Assembly (NCBI RefSeq): GCF_024808815.1
Contig: NZ_JANUCS010000006.1
Span: 1 to 64,000 of the forward strand
Reading direction: 5' to 3'
Source: Methanosalsum natronophilum
GTDB lineage: Archaea; Halobacteriota; Methanosarcinia; Methanosarcinales; Methanosarcinaceae
DNA: 64,000 nucleotides
Position numbers and translations under genes: made by a program. Position 1 is the stretch's first letter, and the number at the start of each line of letters is the position of its first letter. Under the pieces are notes generated by a model. The model was not told the DNA's origin, searched no databases, and saw only the letters and a program-made list of their open reading frames with translations. This document shows, piece by piece, positions 27,442-36,473 of the stretch.

Positions 27442-28581
27442 ATGTTTAACAAATTGAATAAAAAGAGTGGTATAGTAACAATATTAATTGCTTTGATGGT
27501 AATAGCAAGCATAGTATCATTTTCCGGATGTCTTGGAGGAGATGGAGGTGGAGGAGATATTGATGGTGGTGAAGCACAAGCAACTATACAAGTAACAGAT
27601 ATGGCTGGACGAACAGTTGAAGTACCCGAAAATGTGGACCGAGTTGCTGCAGTAGGAGCAGGTGCACTTCGTCAATTAGCATATTTTAATGCTATGGATA
27701 AAGCTGTAGGTACCGAACAATACGAACAAGAAGAAGAAGCAGTACCTTACATAATCGCTAATAAGGACATAATAGCTAATCTTCCTTCAGTTGGACCTAA
27801 CCATGGGGGTAATGCTGAACTAATTGCTGGAGCTCAACCAGAAGTTATTTTTTTCAGTTTGGTAAGTGGTGATATTAGTGATGCTAATAACCTTCAAAGC
27901 AAAACAGGAATACCAGTAGTTGTTGTGGACATGGGTGACTTGTATCATTATAGACATGTCCTTTATGATTGCTGGGATACTTATGGATCAGTTCTTGGTA
28001 AAGAAGACCGTGCCCAGGAACTCCAGGATTATACTGAAGCACTGATCACAGACCTTGATTCTAGGACCAACGACATACCCGATGAAGACAAACCCTTATT
28101 ATATGCAGGAGGTACTTCACATCGCGGTGGACATGGTTTGCTGGGTAGTAGGTCACCATATACTTCTTTCCAACACCTAAATGCAAATGATGCTCTTGAT
28201 GTTTTGGGACACGAGGAATCAACACCTGTTAACATTAACCGTGAAGATCTGCTTAACTGGAACCCCGACATGATGTACGTAGATATCGGGAACATTGACC
28301 TTATAAGAAACGATTTTAATCGAAATCCTTCGTATAAAGAACTGAAAGCGTACCAAGAAGGTCAAATATATGGAATTCTACCAACATCATCCTATCAGAG
28401 GAACTTCGAATCAACACTTGCAAACTCATACTTTATAGGTTCTACAGCTTACCCAGATGAATTCAGTGACATCGGTCCAGAAGAAAAAGCTGATGAGATC
28501 TATACAATGTTCCTTGGAGAACCTGTATATCAAGAACTCGCTGATAAGCTTGGTGCAGGGTATGGACCAGTTGACCTTTGA
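27442..28581 (+). CDS. ABC transporter substrate-binding lipoprotein (iron/corrinoid type)
   Basis: 379 residues from the ATG at 27442. Signal peptide with lipobox FSGC near residue 25, then a Gly/Asp-rich linker. The periplasmic-binding domain of the BtuF/FecB family starts with QVTDMAGRTVEVPENVDRVA and includes GGTSHRGGHGLLGS near 225 and LANSYFIG near 330. It captures an iron chelate, haem-like compound or corrinoid outside the cell for the following permease and ATPase. Substrate cannot be told from sequence. It is paralogous to the protein at 50183, sharing the HRG(G/P)HG motif. Confidence 0.88.
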   Translation: MFNKLNKKSGIVTILIALMVIASIVSFSGCLGGDGGGGDIDGGEAQATIQVTDMAGRTVEVPENVDRVAAVGAGALRQLAYFNAMDKAVGTEQYEQEEEAVPYIIANKDIIANLPSVGPNHGGNAELIAGAQPEVIFFSLVSGDISDANNLQSKTGIPVVVVDMGDLYHYRHVLYDCWDTYGSVLGKEDRAQELQDYTEALITDLDSRTNDIPDEDKPLLYAGGTSHRGGHGLLGSRSPYTSFQHLNANDALDVLGHEESTPVNINREDLLNWNPDMMYVDIGNIDLIRNDFNRNPSYKELKAYQEGQIYGILPTSSYQRNFESTLANSYFIGSTAYPDEFSDIGPEEKADEIYTMFLGEPVYQELADKLGAGYGPVDL

Positions 28582-28587
28582 GGAAAG

Positions 28588-29655
28588 ATGATGGGGCAGA
28601 GCAGCATACTTGATCTGTACAAGAAAGATATTGGGAAAAAATTAGTGTTTGGTGTATCCATACTAATTTTTCTTATTATTCTCATGTCATTTGCTGTACT
28701 TGTAGGTCCAGTAAATATACCATTACCTGAAATTTTATCAGTTCTAACCGGGCAGACAAAGAGTGGTATGGCCTATCATATCATTTGGAATATACGAATG
28801 CCTCAGATACTCACTGCTGTCATTGCTGGTGCAGGATTAGCCATATCTGGTGCTGTCATGCAAAGTGTCCTCAGGAACCCGCTAGGTTCTCCTTTTACAT
28901 TAGGTATCTCACATGCTGCAGCTTTTGGTGCAGCTTTTGCGATAGTTATACTTGGAACTGGTACTACGCACAGTTCTGGGGATGTAGTCAATATAAATAA
29001 TCCATATATCACTACGATTTCAGCATTCATGTTCTCTATGATATCCACAGGGGTCATACTTGCACTGGCCAAATATAAACAAGCCAGTCCTGAAACTATG
29101 ATATTAACAGGTGTAGCTATAGGATCTGTTTTTACTGCGGGTATAAGTGCCATTCAGTATTTTGCTGAAGATACTGCAATCGCAGCAATCATCTTTTGGC
29201 AATTTGGAGATGTTGGGAAGACCTCATGGACTGAGATCGGGCTAATTACAGCTGTAGTGGTTCCATTATCTCTCTGGTTTGCGTATAATAGCTGGAACTT
29301 CAATGCACTTAATTCAGGTGATGATACTGCTAAGAGTCTTGGTGTAGATGTAGATAAATTGCGAATCAAAGGTATGGTGATCTCATCAACAGTATCTGCA
29401 CTAATTGTCTCATTTGTTGGTATAATTGGATTTGTAGGGTTGGTTGTACCTCATATTGTTCGAAAGTTGATCGGTGGTAATGAGATGTTATTACTTCCAT
29501 TCTCATTTTTCACAGGTAGTCTATTACTTTTGATATCAGATACAGTTGCCAGGAACATAATCTCGCCTGAAGTACTTCCAGTAGGAATTCTAACATCGTT
29601 TTTAGGTGCACCGCTGTTCATCTACCTTGTGATCAAAGGAAGGGAATATTGGTGA
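28588..29655 (+). CDS. ABC transporter permease, FecCD family
   Basis: 355 residues, about ten membrane helices. Family motifs: NIRMPQILTAVIAGAGLAIS, LRNPLGSPFTLGISHAAAFG, and the coupling region GFVGLVVPHIVRKLIG near residue 280. It follows the binding protein by 6 bp and is clearly co-transcribed. It forms the membrane channel for iron-chelate or corrinoid uptake. Confidence 0.93.
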   Translation: MMGQSSILDLYKKDIGKKLVFGVSILIFLIILMSFAVLVGPVNIPLPEILSVLTGQTKSGMAYHIIWNIRMPQILTAVIAGAGLAISGAVMQSVLRNPLGSPFTLGISHAAAFGAAFAIVILGTGTTHSSGDVVNINNPYITTISAFMFSMISTGVILALAKYKQASPETMILTGVAIGSVFTAGISAIQYFAEDTAIAAIIFWQFGDVGKTSWTEIGLITAVVVPLSLWFAYNSWNFNALNSGDDTAKSLGVDVDKLRIKGMVISSTVSALIVSFVGIIGFVGLVVPHIVRKLIGGNEMLLLPFSFFTGSLLLLISDTVARNIISPEVLPVGILTSFLGAPLFIYLVIKGREYW

Positions 29656-29823
29656 TATATGTACAAGAAGAGTTACCTATACGGGTAATGTATGTTAGGT
29701 AAAAAATGAGATTAATATACATTCGAATAAATATGCGTGTATAAATGTATTTTAGTTTTTAACAACTTATTCATGATTTAATTCTAATATGTATGATATG
29801 GTGTTATTGTATGGAGGGTATGT

Positions 29824-30663
29824 ATGAAAATCGATGTTGAAGGGTTAGAGTTTAGTTATAATGGAGTTCCCACTCTCAAAAACATGAACCTTAATGTGAA
29901 TAAAGGTGAGTTTTTATCTATAATCGGTCCTAATGGGTCAGGGAAAACCACGTTTTTGAAGTGTATTAACCGAATATTAAATCCTGAGAAAGGCTCTATC
30001 ATGATAAATGAGTTTGATCTTGATAAACTGCACAGGAACGATATTGCAAAACAGGTTGGGTATATTCCACAAGCTGAAAGAGGTGCATTTCCTACAACGG
30101 TCTTTGATACTGTGCTAATGGGTCGTAAACCTCACATTAATTGGGTTCCTACATCTCGTGATTTGGATATTGTAGTTGAAGTTATGGAAATGCTGGACTT
30201 AAGTCATATTTCCATGAAAAACATTAATGAGCTTAGTGGTGGCCAGAGACAGAAGGTCATTATTGGAAGAGCACTTGCACAACAACCTGAGATATTACTC
30301 TTAGATGAACCTACCAGCAGTTTAGACCTGAAACATCAGTTAGAGGTTCTTGATATTACAAGAGATCAAGCTGATAATGATGTTACTGTGATCATGTCAG
30401 TACATGACCTCAATCTCGCTGCAAGGTATAGTGATAAGATCATTATGATGAAAGATGGAGAAATATTCCATGCTGGTGGTCCAGAGATACTTACACCTGA
30501 GAACATTGAACCTGTTTATGATGTCAGTGTAGATGTGCACCGTACTGGCGAACAGATATGGATATTACCAAAGAAACTGAACAAAGCAACAGAATTAAAA
30601 GCTGATAATAATGGATATAGAAATAATAGGCTCCGTGCACAGCGAGTTCCAGGAACCTGCTGA
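29824..30663 (+). CDS. ABC transporter ATPase (FecE/BtuD type)
   Basis: 279 residues. Walker A GPNGSGKTT near 39, signature LSGGQRQKV near 138, Walker B ILLLDEPTS near 158 and H-loop SVHDLN. It energises the permease encoded 168 bp upstream; the gap may hold an internal promoter or a lost gene. The last 18 codons overlap the trmO gene by 53 bp in another frame, so the C-terminal tail after the usual end is unusual and may reflect a lost stop codon. Confidence 0.92.
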   Translation: MKIDVEGLEFSYNGVPTLKNMNLNVNKGEFLSIIGPNGSGKTTFLKCINRILNPEKGSIMINEFDLDKLHRNDIAKQVGYIPQAERGAFPTTVFDTVLMGRKPHINWVPTSRDLDIVVEVMEMLDLSHISMKNINELSGGQRQKVIIGRALAQQPEILLLDEPTSSLDLKHQLEVLDITRDQADNDVTVIMSVHDLNLAARYSDKIIMMKDGEIFHAGGPEILTPENIEPVYDVSVDVHRTGEQIWILPKKLNKATELKADNNGYRNNRLRAQRVPGTC

Positions 30664-30997
30664 CCCTGATATAATGCGTGAATCCGTAAGTACTATCGTG
30701 ATAAAACCCGAATATGAAGATGGTCTATATCGAATAGAAGAAAGTGAGCATATTCAAGTACTCTTTTATTTTGATAGGTCTAAAGGTTATGACCTTATTG
30801 GAAAAAGAAGACATGGTGGAATTAAAGGTGTGTTCGCATCACGTAGTCCAGCTCGACCAACACCTATAGGATCAAGTTTAGTGAAATTATTGTCCAGAAA
30901 TGGTACTGAGCTTAAAGTTCAGGGTCTTGACGCATTAGATGGAACTCCTGTAATTGACATAAAACCCTATGCACAACCTTTTGATTCCAAAGAATAA
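30611..30997 (+). CDS. tRNA methyltransferase TrmO/TsaA family
   Basis: 128 residues. The family beta-barrel signature is present: IGSVHSEF at the N-terminus, HIQVLFYFDRS near 57, GVFASRSPARPTPIG near 83 and LDGTPVIDIKPY near 113. TrmO methylates N6-threonylcarbamoyladenosine at tRNA position 37 using SAM. Archaeal single-domain members are sometimes found with metal or cofactor uptake genes, as here, where the gene overlaps the ABC ATPase gene. The exact substrate in methanogens is not settled. Confidence 0.88.
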   Translation: MDIEIIGSVHSEFQEPADPDIMRESVSTIVIKPEYEDGLYRIEESEHIQVLFYFDRSKGYDLIGKRRHGGIKGVFASRSPARPTPIGSSLVKLLSRNGTELKVQGLDALDGTPVIDIKPYAQPFDSKE

Positions 30998-31058
30998 CAT
31001 ATGCATGATTAAAAAAATAAATTTAACTGTACTAGATAAATATAGTATCTGTTACAGT

Positions 31059-31877
31059 TCATTTAGTAGTATTATAAGTTATAGGGAATCCAGGTTCTCC
31101 AAGTGTTAAGTAATTATATACAGGCTCTGTAGGCGCTAACCATACTTTCCCAGTACCTTCAAACGTCTGTAACATTCCTTCTCCACCAGTAACTGTACTA
31201 ATTAGATTTGTAGAAGATCTTTTCACACTATATTTTATTCCTGAAGTTCTCAAAAGTGCAAAAGTTCCATCAACCTGTACTCTTTCATTTTCTAATTCAT
31301 ATTTCATTAATTCATCAAAAGGTACTGGTATTGAAAGTACACATATTCCCGTTCCCGAGATCTTTGTCTGGAACCAACCTTCACCACCAAACATTCCAGC
31401 AGAAAGTGTTTTCATTGACTCTACCCCGACCTCTATTCCCTCTTCACAACAGTAGAACAATCCTTTATCAACTACAATAGAATCATTATCTAGCTCGTAT
31501 AATACAAAATGACCAAAACTAGGTTCTAAGAAAACTTCACCTGTACCCTTATATAAAGGTTTGAAGACAGCTTCTTGGTTAAGTTTGCTGCTGATAACCT
31601 TCTTTGCAAGTCCACCAACACCACCTACCTTTGACGCCATTTCGATATTCCCTTTATGGAAATTCAAGTTCCCACGTTCAATGATAAGACCCTTATCTTC
31701 CAAAGTGACCTTTATTTGTTTCAGAGCCATACCAGCTCTTTGGATATGGTACAGTTTTTTTGCAATGCTGTGGTGCTTACTACCTTTTAAAGTTTTGTAC
31801 TGTATTACCTCTACTTTAAACCCATCTCTTTGAAATGAATCGATCACTTCAATATTGTCATAGAAATTTACTGCCAT
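31059..31877 (-). CDS. AIM24 family protein
   Basis: 272 residues, beta-rich with repeated Gly motifs (FGGEGWFQTKISGTGICVLS, TGGEGMLQTFEGTGKVWL), the duplicated pattern of the AIM24/TIGR00266 family. The N-terminal third (1-85) is a separate domain starting MAVNFYDNIEVIDSF. Cellular role is unclear across the family. Minus strand, convergent with trmO; no operon partner. Confidence 0.8.
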   Translation of the reverse strand: MAVNFYDNIEVIDSFQRDGFKVEVIQYKTLKGSKHHSIAKKLYHIQRAGMALKQIKVTLEDKGLIIERGNLNFHKGNIEMASKVGGVGGLAKKVISSKLNQEAVFKPLYKGTGEVFLEPSFGHFVLYELDNDSIVVDKGLFYCCEEGIEVGVESMKTLSAGMFGGEGWFQTKISGTGICVLSIPVPFDELMKYELENERVQVDGTFALLRTSGIKYSVKRSSTNLISTVTGGEGMLQTFEGTGKVWLAPTEPVYNYLTLGEPGFPITYNTTK

Positions 31878-32404
31878 AGACGTTCACCATAAAGTAATCT
31901 GGTTTAAGTGTAAATAAAGCTATTGCTCTGTTATACTATTTTTTGAGGGTAATTCTTGTTAGAATGTGGAAAACTAGATTCAAAAGTAATTGAATTGAAA
32001 ATATCTACGATAATTTGTAATAATGATGTCAAAAAAGCCATATAAATAATAATTAAGATTGAAAAGATAAGTGAGGATACACCACATTAACAAAAATATT
32101 ATTTACTATATCCAATATGACGATAGGAGGATTCTTGAAATGCTTTATAATTTTAATGTGGTGTATCGGTCATAAACCCCCGCCATTTCTCCCTAATCCG
32201 CTAAATGAAAATAGTTCTCTAAAGAATAAAAATTGATATGAAACATAATTTAAGAACATATATATCCACAAATGATGACAATAGAATATCTGATAATCAC
32301 AATCAAATTTTAAAAAGGAATTAATGAAAGCTTTTTCAATTTTGATATGATAAGAAGAGATTGAATTAGATCAAATATGTATAAAATTTTCTGAGATGAA
32401 TTGA
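31878..32404. other. Intergenic region with large inverted repeat
   Basis: Divergent region between the AIM24-like gene and the chagasin-like gene. It carries the inverted repeat and C-rich segment listed at 32076-32193; otherwise AT-rich without genes. Confidence 0.6.
32076..32193. repeat. Inverted repeat with C-rich segment (relative of the 4.3/36.1 kb repeat)
   Basis: Perfect 15-bp arms GATACACCACATTAA (32076-32090) and TTAATGTGGTGTATC (32153-32167) enclose 62 bases. Directly after comes ACCCCCGCCATTTCTCCC (32176-32193), very like the C-rich part of the copy at 4315-4336. Small mobile repeat or structured RNA. Confidence 0.6.
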
Positions 32405-32842
32405 ATGAGAATAAAAGGGATGGTGTTAATTAGTGTTGTCATACTTTTAATTTTAATTTTAATAACTCTAACTATCCATTTTAGTATAAATTTAAATGAT
32501 AGTGATAATGAAAACACAATATACATAGATGAAAATGATAATGGTACTAATTTGATTGCTGAACCAGGAACATATATCAATATACAATTAGAAGAGAATC
32601 CAAGTACAGGTTATAAGTGGAACTTCTCGAAAACTGATGGTCTTGAAATAGTTAACAATAGATTTTACTTTGAAAAAAATATTGACAGTAAAAATATCAA
32701 TGAAGGTCAGCCTGGTATTAGAGAATGGGTACTGCTGTTAAATGATGATGATTTTCAGTTTTTTAATGCAGAATATGAGAGATCATGGGAAAATGAATCT
32801 ATTAGTGTTTTCAAAATATATATTAATGATAAATCAAACTAA
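32405..32842 (+). CDS. Membrane-anchored chagasin-like protease inhibitor (I42)
   Basis: 145 residues: one N-terminal membrane anchor (MVLISVVILLILILITLTI), a short acidic linker, then the inhibitor I42 domain. The family loops are visible: NPSTGYKW near residue 66 (the NPTTGY loop), a PGIREW segment near 105 and ERSWE near 128. It should inhibit papain-like cysteine proteases at the outer cell face. Single gene without operon partner. A natural target protease is not seen in the window. Confidence 0.82.
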   Translation: MRIKGMVLISVVILLILILITLTIHFSINLNDSDNENTIYIDENDNGTNLIAEPGTYINIQLEENPSTGYKWNFSKTDGLEIVNNRFYFEKNIDSKNINEGQPGIREWVLLLNDDDFQFFNAEYERSWENESISVFKIYINDKSN

Positions 32843-33090
32843 TCTTTGAATTGGTTTTTAGGATCTAGATCATTTACCATTCGAGTATGATCTATAATAT
32901 GGTGAAATACTAAAAAAAAGATGAATATGTGGTGGAAACTAAATAATACCACCCACTGGCTAACTATTTTTGGTAGATAATTTTCTAGTGTTTGATTAAA
33001 ATGTTTTTTATTAATAGACACATGAACATTGCATAATTCACAATTAGTGCCTGTGAAATATCTATTTACCTCTATTAGGATTATCTACTT

Positions 33091-33603
33091 TCATGCACTT
33101 TTCTTTATTTTTTCAATATGTTCCATTTCACTTTCTTGCAAGACCCTCTTTAAATCTAGTAATATCAATAATCTGTCATCTAATTTTCCAACACCTTGAA
33201 TATATTCCGCTTTTATTTTTGAGGTAATGATATCAGGTGCATTTTCTACATTTGAATGAGGTAAACTGATAACATCACTTACCGAATCAACGACCATACC
33301 TAGTATATTGTCTTCAACTTCTACCACAATGACCCTTGAATTTTCATCAATTTCCTTTGCTTCGATGTTGAACTTCACATCTAAGTTGATGACAACTATT
33401 ATCTTTCCACGAAGGTTGATCACACCTTTCACATAATCCGGTGCTTGTGGTATTCTGGTGGATTCTGGCATCCTTATGATCTCTTGTACTTGCATTATAT
33501 CAACTGCGAACTCCTCACCACCCAATTGAAAGATAACCAGCTGTAATACATTCTCATCATCTTCGTCGACTTTCTTATCGATCTTAAGCATATTTTCTTG
33601 CAT
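33091..33603 (-). CDS. cheW: Chemotaxis adaptor CheW
   Basis: 170 residues from the ATG at 33603, with GGTGA in front; an upstream TTG is less likely. The CheW beta-barrel signature is clear: LVIFQLGGEEFAVDIMQVQE, then YVKGVINLRGKIIVVINL near residue 75 and GMVVDSVSDVI near 115. It couples receptors to CheA. It is downstream of, and on the same strand as, the chemoreceptor gene (36 bp gap). No cheA, cheY or archaellum gene is in the window. Confidence 0.93.
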   Translation of the reverse strand: MQENMLKIDKKVDEDDENVLQLVIFQLGGEEFAVDIMQVQEIIRMPESTRIPQAPDYVKGVINLRGKIIVVINLDVKFNIEAKEIDENSRVIVVEVEDNILGMVVDSVSDVISLPHSNVENAPDIITSKIKAEYIQGVGKLDDRLLILLDLKRVLQESEMEHIEKIKKSA

Positions 33604-33651
33604 GGTACTCACCAAAAAAATGGTTATAAGGTTATTATTTTTAGAATAACC

Positions 33652-35760
33652 TTATTTTTTCTCTTCATTTTCTCCTTCTTCGGAGCTCAGTTTGAAACTA
33701 GATACATCTCTTTGCAACTTATCTGCCATTTCAGCAAGGTCCTGTGCAGCATTTGAGATCTCTTGCATGGATGCAGTTTGTTGTTCCACTGCAGCGGATG
33801 CTTCTTGTGTACTTGCTGCAGATTCCTCTGATATCGAAGAAACCTCTTCAACAGAAGCCGTTACTTCTTCTATTGATGCAGATTGTTCCTGTGCAGCAGC
33901 TGCAATTTCTTGTACCATCTTAGAGATATCATTAACATCTGAAACTATTGCTTGTATCGATTCAACCGTCTCGTCAAGTGATTTGGCACCAGTTTCGATC
34001 TCTGATTTACTTTCACTCATAGACTCTACAGCATTATGTGTACTCTCCTGTATTTCTGTAATGAGCTTTTCGATCTGCTTAGCTGCAGAACCTGATTCAT
34101 CTGCCAATTTTTTAACTTCATCTGCAACTACTGCAAAACCTCTTCCATGTTCTCCTGCTCTTGCAGCCTCAATTGCTGCATTTAATGCTAAGAGATTGGT
34201 TTGGTCAGCAATGTTTGTGATCAAGTTAACGATCTTCCCGATCTCAGCTGATTTCTGGTCCAGTTGACTTATAACTTCAGAAGTTTCACCAGAAACCTTT
34301 TGAATACCGCTCATTTTTTGTAACAGGTCTTGTGAAGCATTACCAATCACTTGTATTTTTGAACTGATATCATCTGCATCTTCTGATGCTTTTTGTGAAT
34401 TCTCGGCAACTGACTGTACACTCTCGTTCATATCATTCATTGCCCTTGCCACTTCTTCTACCTTTGTAGACTGGGTCTGTGCTCCCCTTGAAATTTCGGA
34501 AACTGTATCTGCGATCTGGTTTGCAGAAGCTGTTGTTTCTTCAGAAGTTGCTGACATTTCTTGTGATTTTGATGCTGCATTATCTGCACTTTGCTTAATG
34601 CCTGTGACTAATTGATTCAGGTTCTCTAACATAGTTCCAAACGAAGTAGCAAGTAATCCAATCTCGTCTTTTCTACCGATAAATTTTCTGTCTATTTTCC
34701 CTGTAAGGTCACCATTAGCGATATTACCAGCACGAGTAGCTGCATTACTTATTGGGACAGCCAAATATCTTGAGAACCAAAGTCCAACAACAACAACTAT
34801 TATTGCAGATATAATTACAGCTAGACCGTAGAGAAGTAGAAGTGCATCAACAGCCTCAAAAGCCTCATCAGCATCAATTTCAGCTATAATGACCCAATCA
34901 TCAAAATATTCCATATCTACTGGAGCATAAGCACTTAATACATCTACACCCCTATAGTCTTGGATTACCCATGTACCAGAATTACCTTGTAGACCATCTA
35001 CAACTGAATCTGTATCTATCCTACTTTGGAGTATAGTACTTTCATCTGCAAATATTGAGTCGGACCTCATCAGGTAGTCAGATCCAACAAGGTACATTTC
35101 TCCAGTATCTCCAATAGGATTATCCATGATCTCATTTATAGCTTCGAACGGTATTTGGAATGCTAGTACACCTATTACTTGATTACCATCACGGATAGGC
35201 CCTGCAATGAACATAGCAGGTTCATCAGAGGCTGCATAGTGTTCAACATCAACAATATTTATTGAACTTAATCCTTGTTCAAATGCATCAGCTAAATTAC
35301 TATTACTGTACTGACCCGTTACTAAATTAGTACCGAGGTCAGCTTCTTTTTCTACAGTATATATTATTTCTCCATCACTATCTATTAAAAAAACATCATA
35401 ATAACCATATTCATCTAAGAAGAGATCGAACATAGGTCCGTATTCACTTTCAACTGCTCGATATTCTTGACTATTTAAGCCATTCTCGTCATATGCAACC
35501 GAAAATTCCTGAATAGCCTCTCGAACATCTCTCGTATTTGCAAAGACTTGAAGGTCAGCTTCTCTTTCAACAAAATAACCTTCAATCTCATCATCTACAA
35601 TGTTCATCATATTAGTTAATTCACTGAACACTACATCTTCAATTGCATTACTTGCTTGATTGTAACTGACAGCAGAAACAGCTATTAATGGAACTAATGC
35701 TAAAATCAACATTGCCGCTAATAACTTTTTCCCGATAGAAATATCATCTAATTTGCTCAT
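33652..35760 (-). CDS. Methyl-accepting chemotaxis protein, Cache sensor
   Basis: 702 residues. Membrane helix near 12-32, extracellular double-Cache domain (about 35-290, with [20 protein letters not shown] and a [19 protein letters not shown] motif), second helix near 305-328 and HAMP (about 328-385). The signalling coiled coil follows, with the conserved tip [20 protein letters not shown] near 535. The Cache domain suggests small carboxylate or amine ligands. Co-oriented with cheW. Confidence 0.94.
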   Translation of the reverse strand: MSKLDDISIGKKLLAAMLILALVPLIAVSAVSYNQASNAIEDVVFSELTNMMNIVDDEIEGYFVEREADLQVFANTRDVREAIQEFSVAYDENGLNSQEYRAVESEYGPMFDLFLDEYGYYDVFLIDSDGEIIYTVEKEADLGTNLVTGQYSNSNLADAFEQGLSSINIVDVEHYAASDEPAMFIAGPIRDGNQVIGVLAFQIPFEAINEIMDNPIGDTGEMYLVGSDYLMRSDSIFADESTILQSRIDTDSVVDGLQGNSGTWVIQDYRGVDVLSAYAPVDMEYFDDWVIIAEIDADEAFEAVDALLLLYGLAVIISAIIVVVVGLWFSRYLAVPISNAATRAGNIANGDLTGKIDRKFIGRKDEIGLLATSFGTMLENLNQLVTGIKQSADNAASKSQEMSATSEETTASANQIADTVSEISRGAQTQSTKVEEVARAMNDMNESVQSVAENSQKASEDADDISSKIQVIGNASQDLLQKMSGIQKVSGETSEVISQLDQKSAEIGKIVNLITNIADQTNLLALNAAIEAARAGEHGRGFAVVADEVKKLADESGSAAKQIEKLITEIQESTHNAVESMSESKSEIETGAKSLDETVESIQAIVSDVNDISKMVQEIAAAAQEQSASIEEVTASVEEVSSISEESAASTQEASAAVEQQTASMQEISNAAQDLAEMADKLQRDVSSFKLSSEEGENEEKK

Positions 35761-36104
35761 AAAAGACCTCTTTATTATAAACTATATACTTATCAATGCA
35801 GCTTGTTTTTCAGTTAAATGGACTTATTTCGTATAGCTTAGGTGCTAAAAAATCCGAACAAGCTAAATCAGATTTAAAAAGTATATAAGGTTGCCGAAAT
35901 TACTTAATTAATTTACAGTGTTAACACGATTATTAGGTAAGATCGACTAATAGTCTTTTTAGATCGTTAAATGTGCAATGTGAAAATACCATTATGGTTT
36001 GTTAAATAAAATATACATACTCAAAGTTATTCACACACGTAACAGTGTGAAATATTTCATCCATATTAGATATCTATTTATAATAGATGTTAGAATCTTT
36101 AATT

Positions 36105-36277
36105 AGGTAGTAAAGTTCTAATTAATTCAAATTCTAGCATCACTGAATTAGACCCCCACCCGTTCCCCCTCAGATTAGTTAGAGCTTTGCTACTATATGT
36201 TCAGTGGTAGTAAAGCTCTAAATCTTCTCTCAATTAATCAAACCATGTGATCACTATACTATCTAGAGCTTTCTACC
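36105..36277. repeat. Structured repeat, copy B with an extra half unit
   Basis: Left arm AGGTAGTAAAGTTCT (36105-36119) equals copy A; right arm AGAGCTTTGCTAC (36181-36193). Between them are the same inner segment and a C-rich run. A second unit follows: GGTAGTAAAGCTCTA (36206-36220) and TAGAGCTTTCTACC (36264-36277), pairing with one bulge. The first right arm can also pair with the second left arm, so two alternative folds exist. Confidence 0.7.
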
Positions 36278-36282
36278 TATTT

Positions 36283-36305
36283 CTATCTATCTATCTATCT
36301 ATCTA
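36283..36305. repeat. CTAT microsatellite, five units
   Basis: Five CTAT units and a partial sixth directly behind structured repeat B and about 170 bp upstream of the kinase start. Length changes could alter promoter spacing. Confidence 0.85.
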
Positions 36306-36473
36306 CTTGTCTAATAAATATATCTTTCATCTATACAGTACTTTTTAAATCAACTTATTTTCTAACAAATAACCTGGACAATATAGAACATTTTAAATAG
36401 TTTCGACTGAAATCATTAGCCATTGAACAATTATTAGATTGAAATATTTTCAATTTAGAAATGGAGACATGTT

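Larger units (their letters stand above)
35761..36473. other. Long intergenic region upstream of the second giant kinase
   Basis: Divergent region between the chemoreceptor and kinase genes, 713 bases without a gene. It holds the structured repeat B (36105-36277) and a CTAT microsatellite (36283-36305). The bases before the kinase start (ATTAGATTGAAATATTTTCA, about 36431) are nearly identical to those before the first giant kinase, so the promoter region was duplicated with the gene. Confidence 0.65.

Noticed and set aside
33692-34267. 191-codon plus-strand ORF opposite the chemoreceptor
   Set aside because: Antisense shadow of the signalling coiled coil; Ser/Ala/Cys-rich with no start signal.
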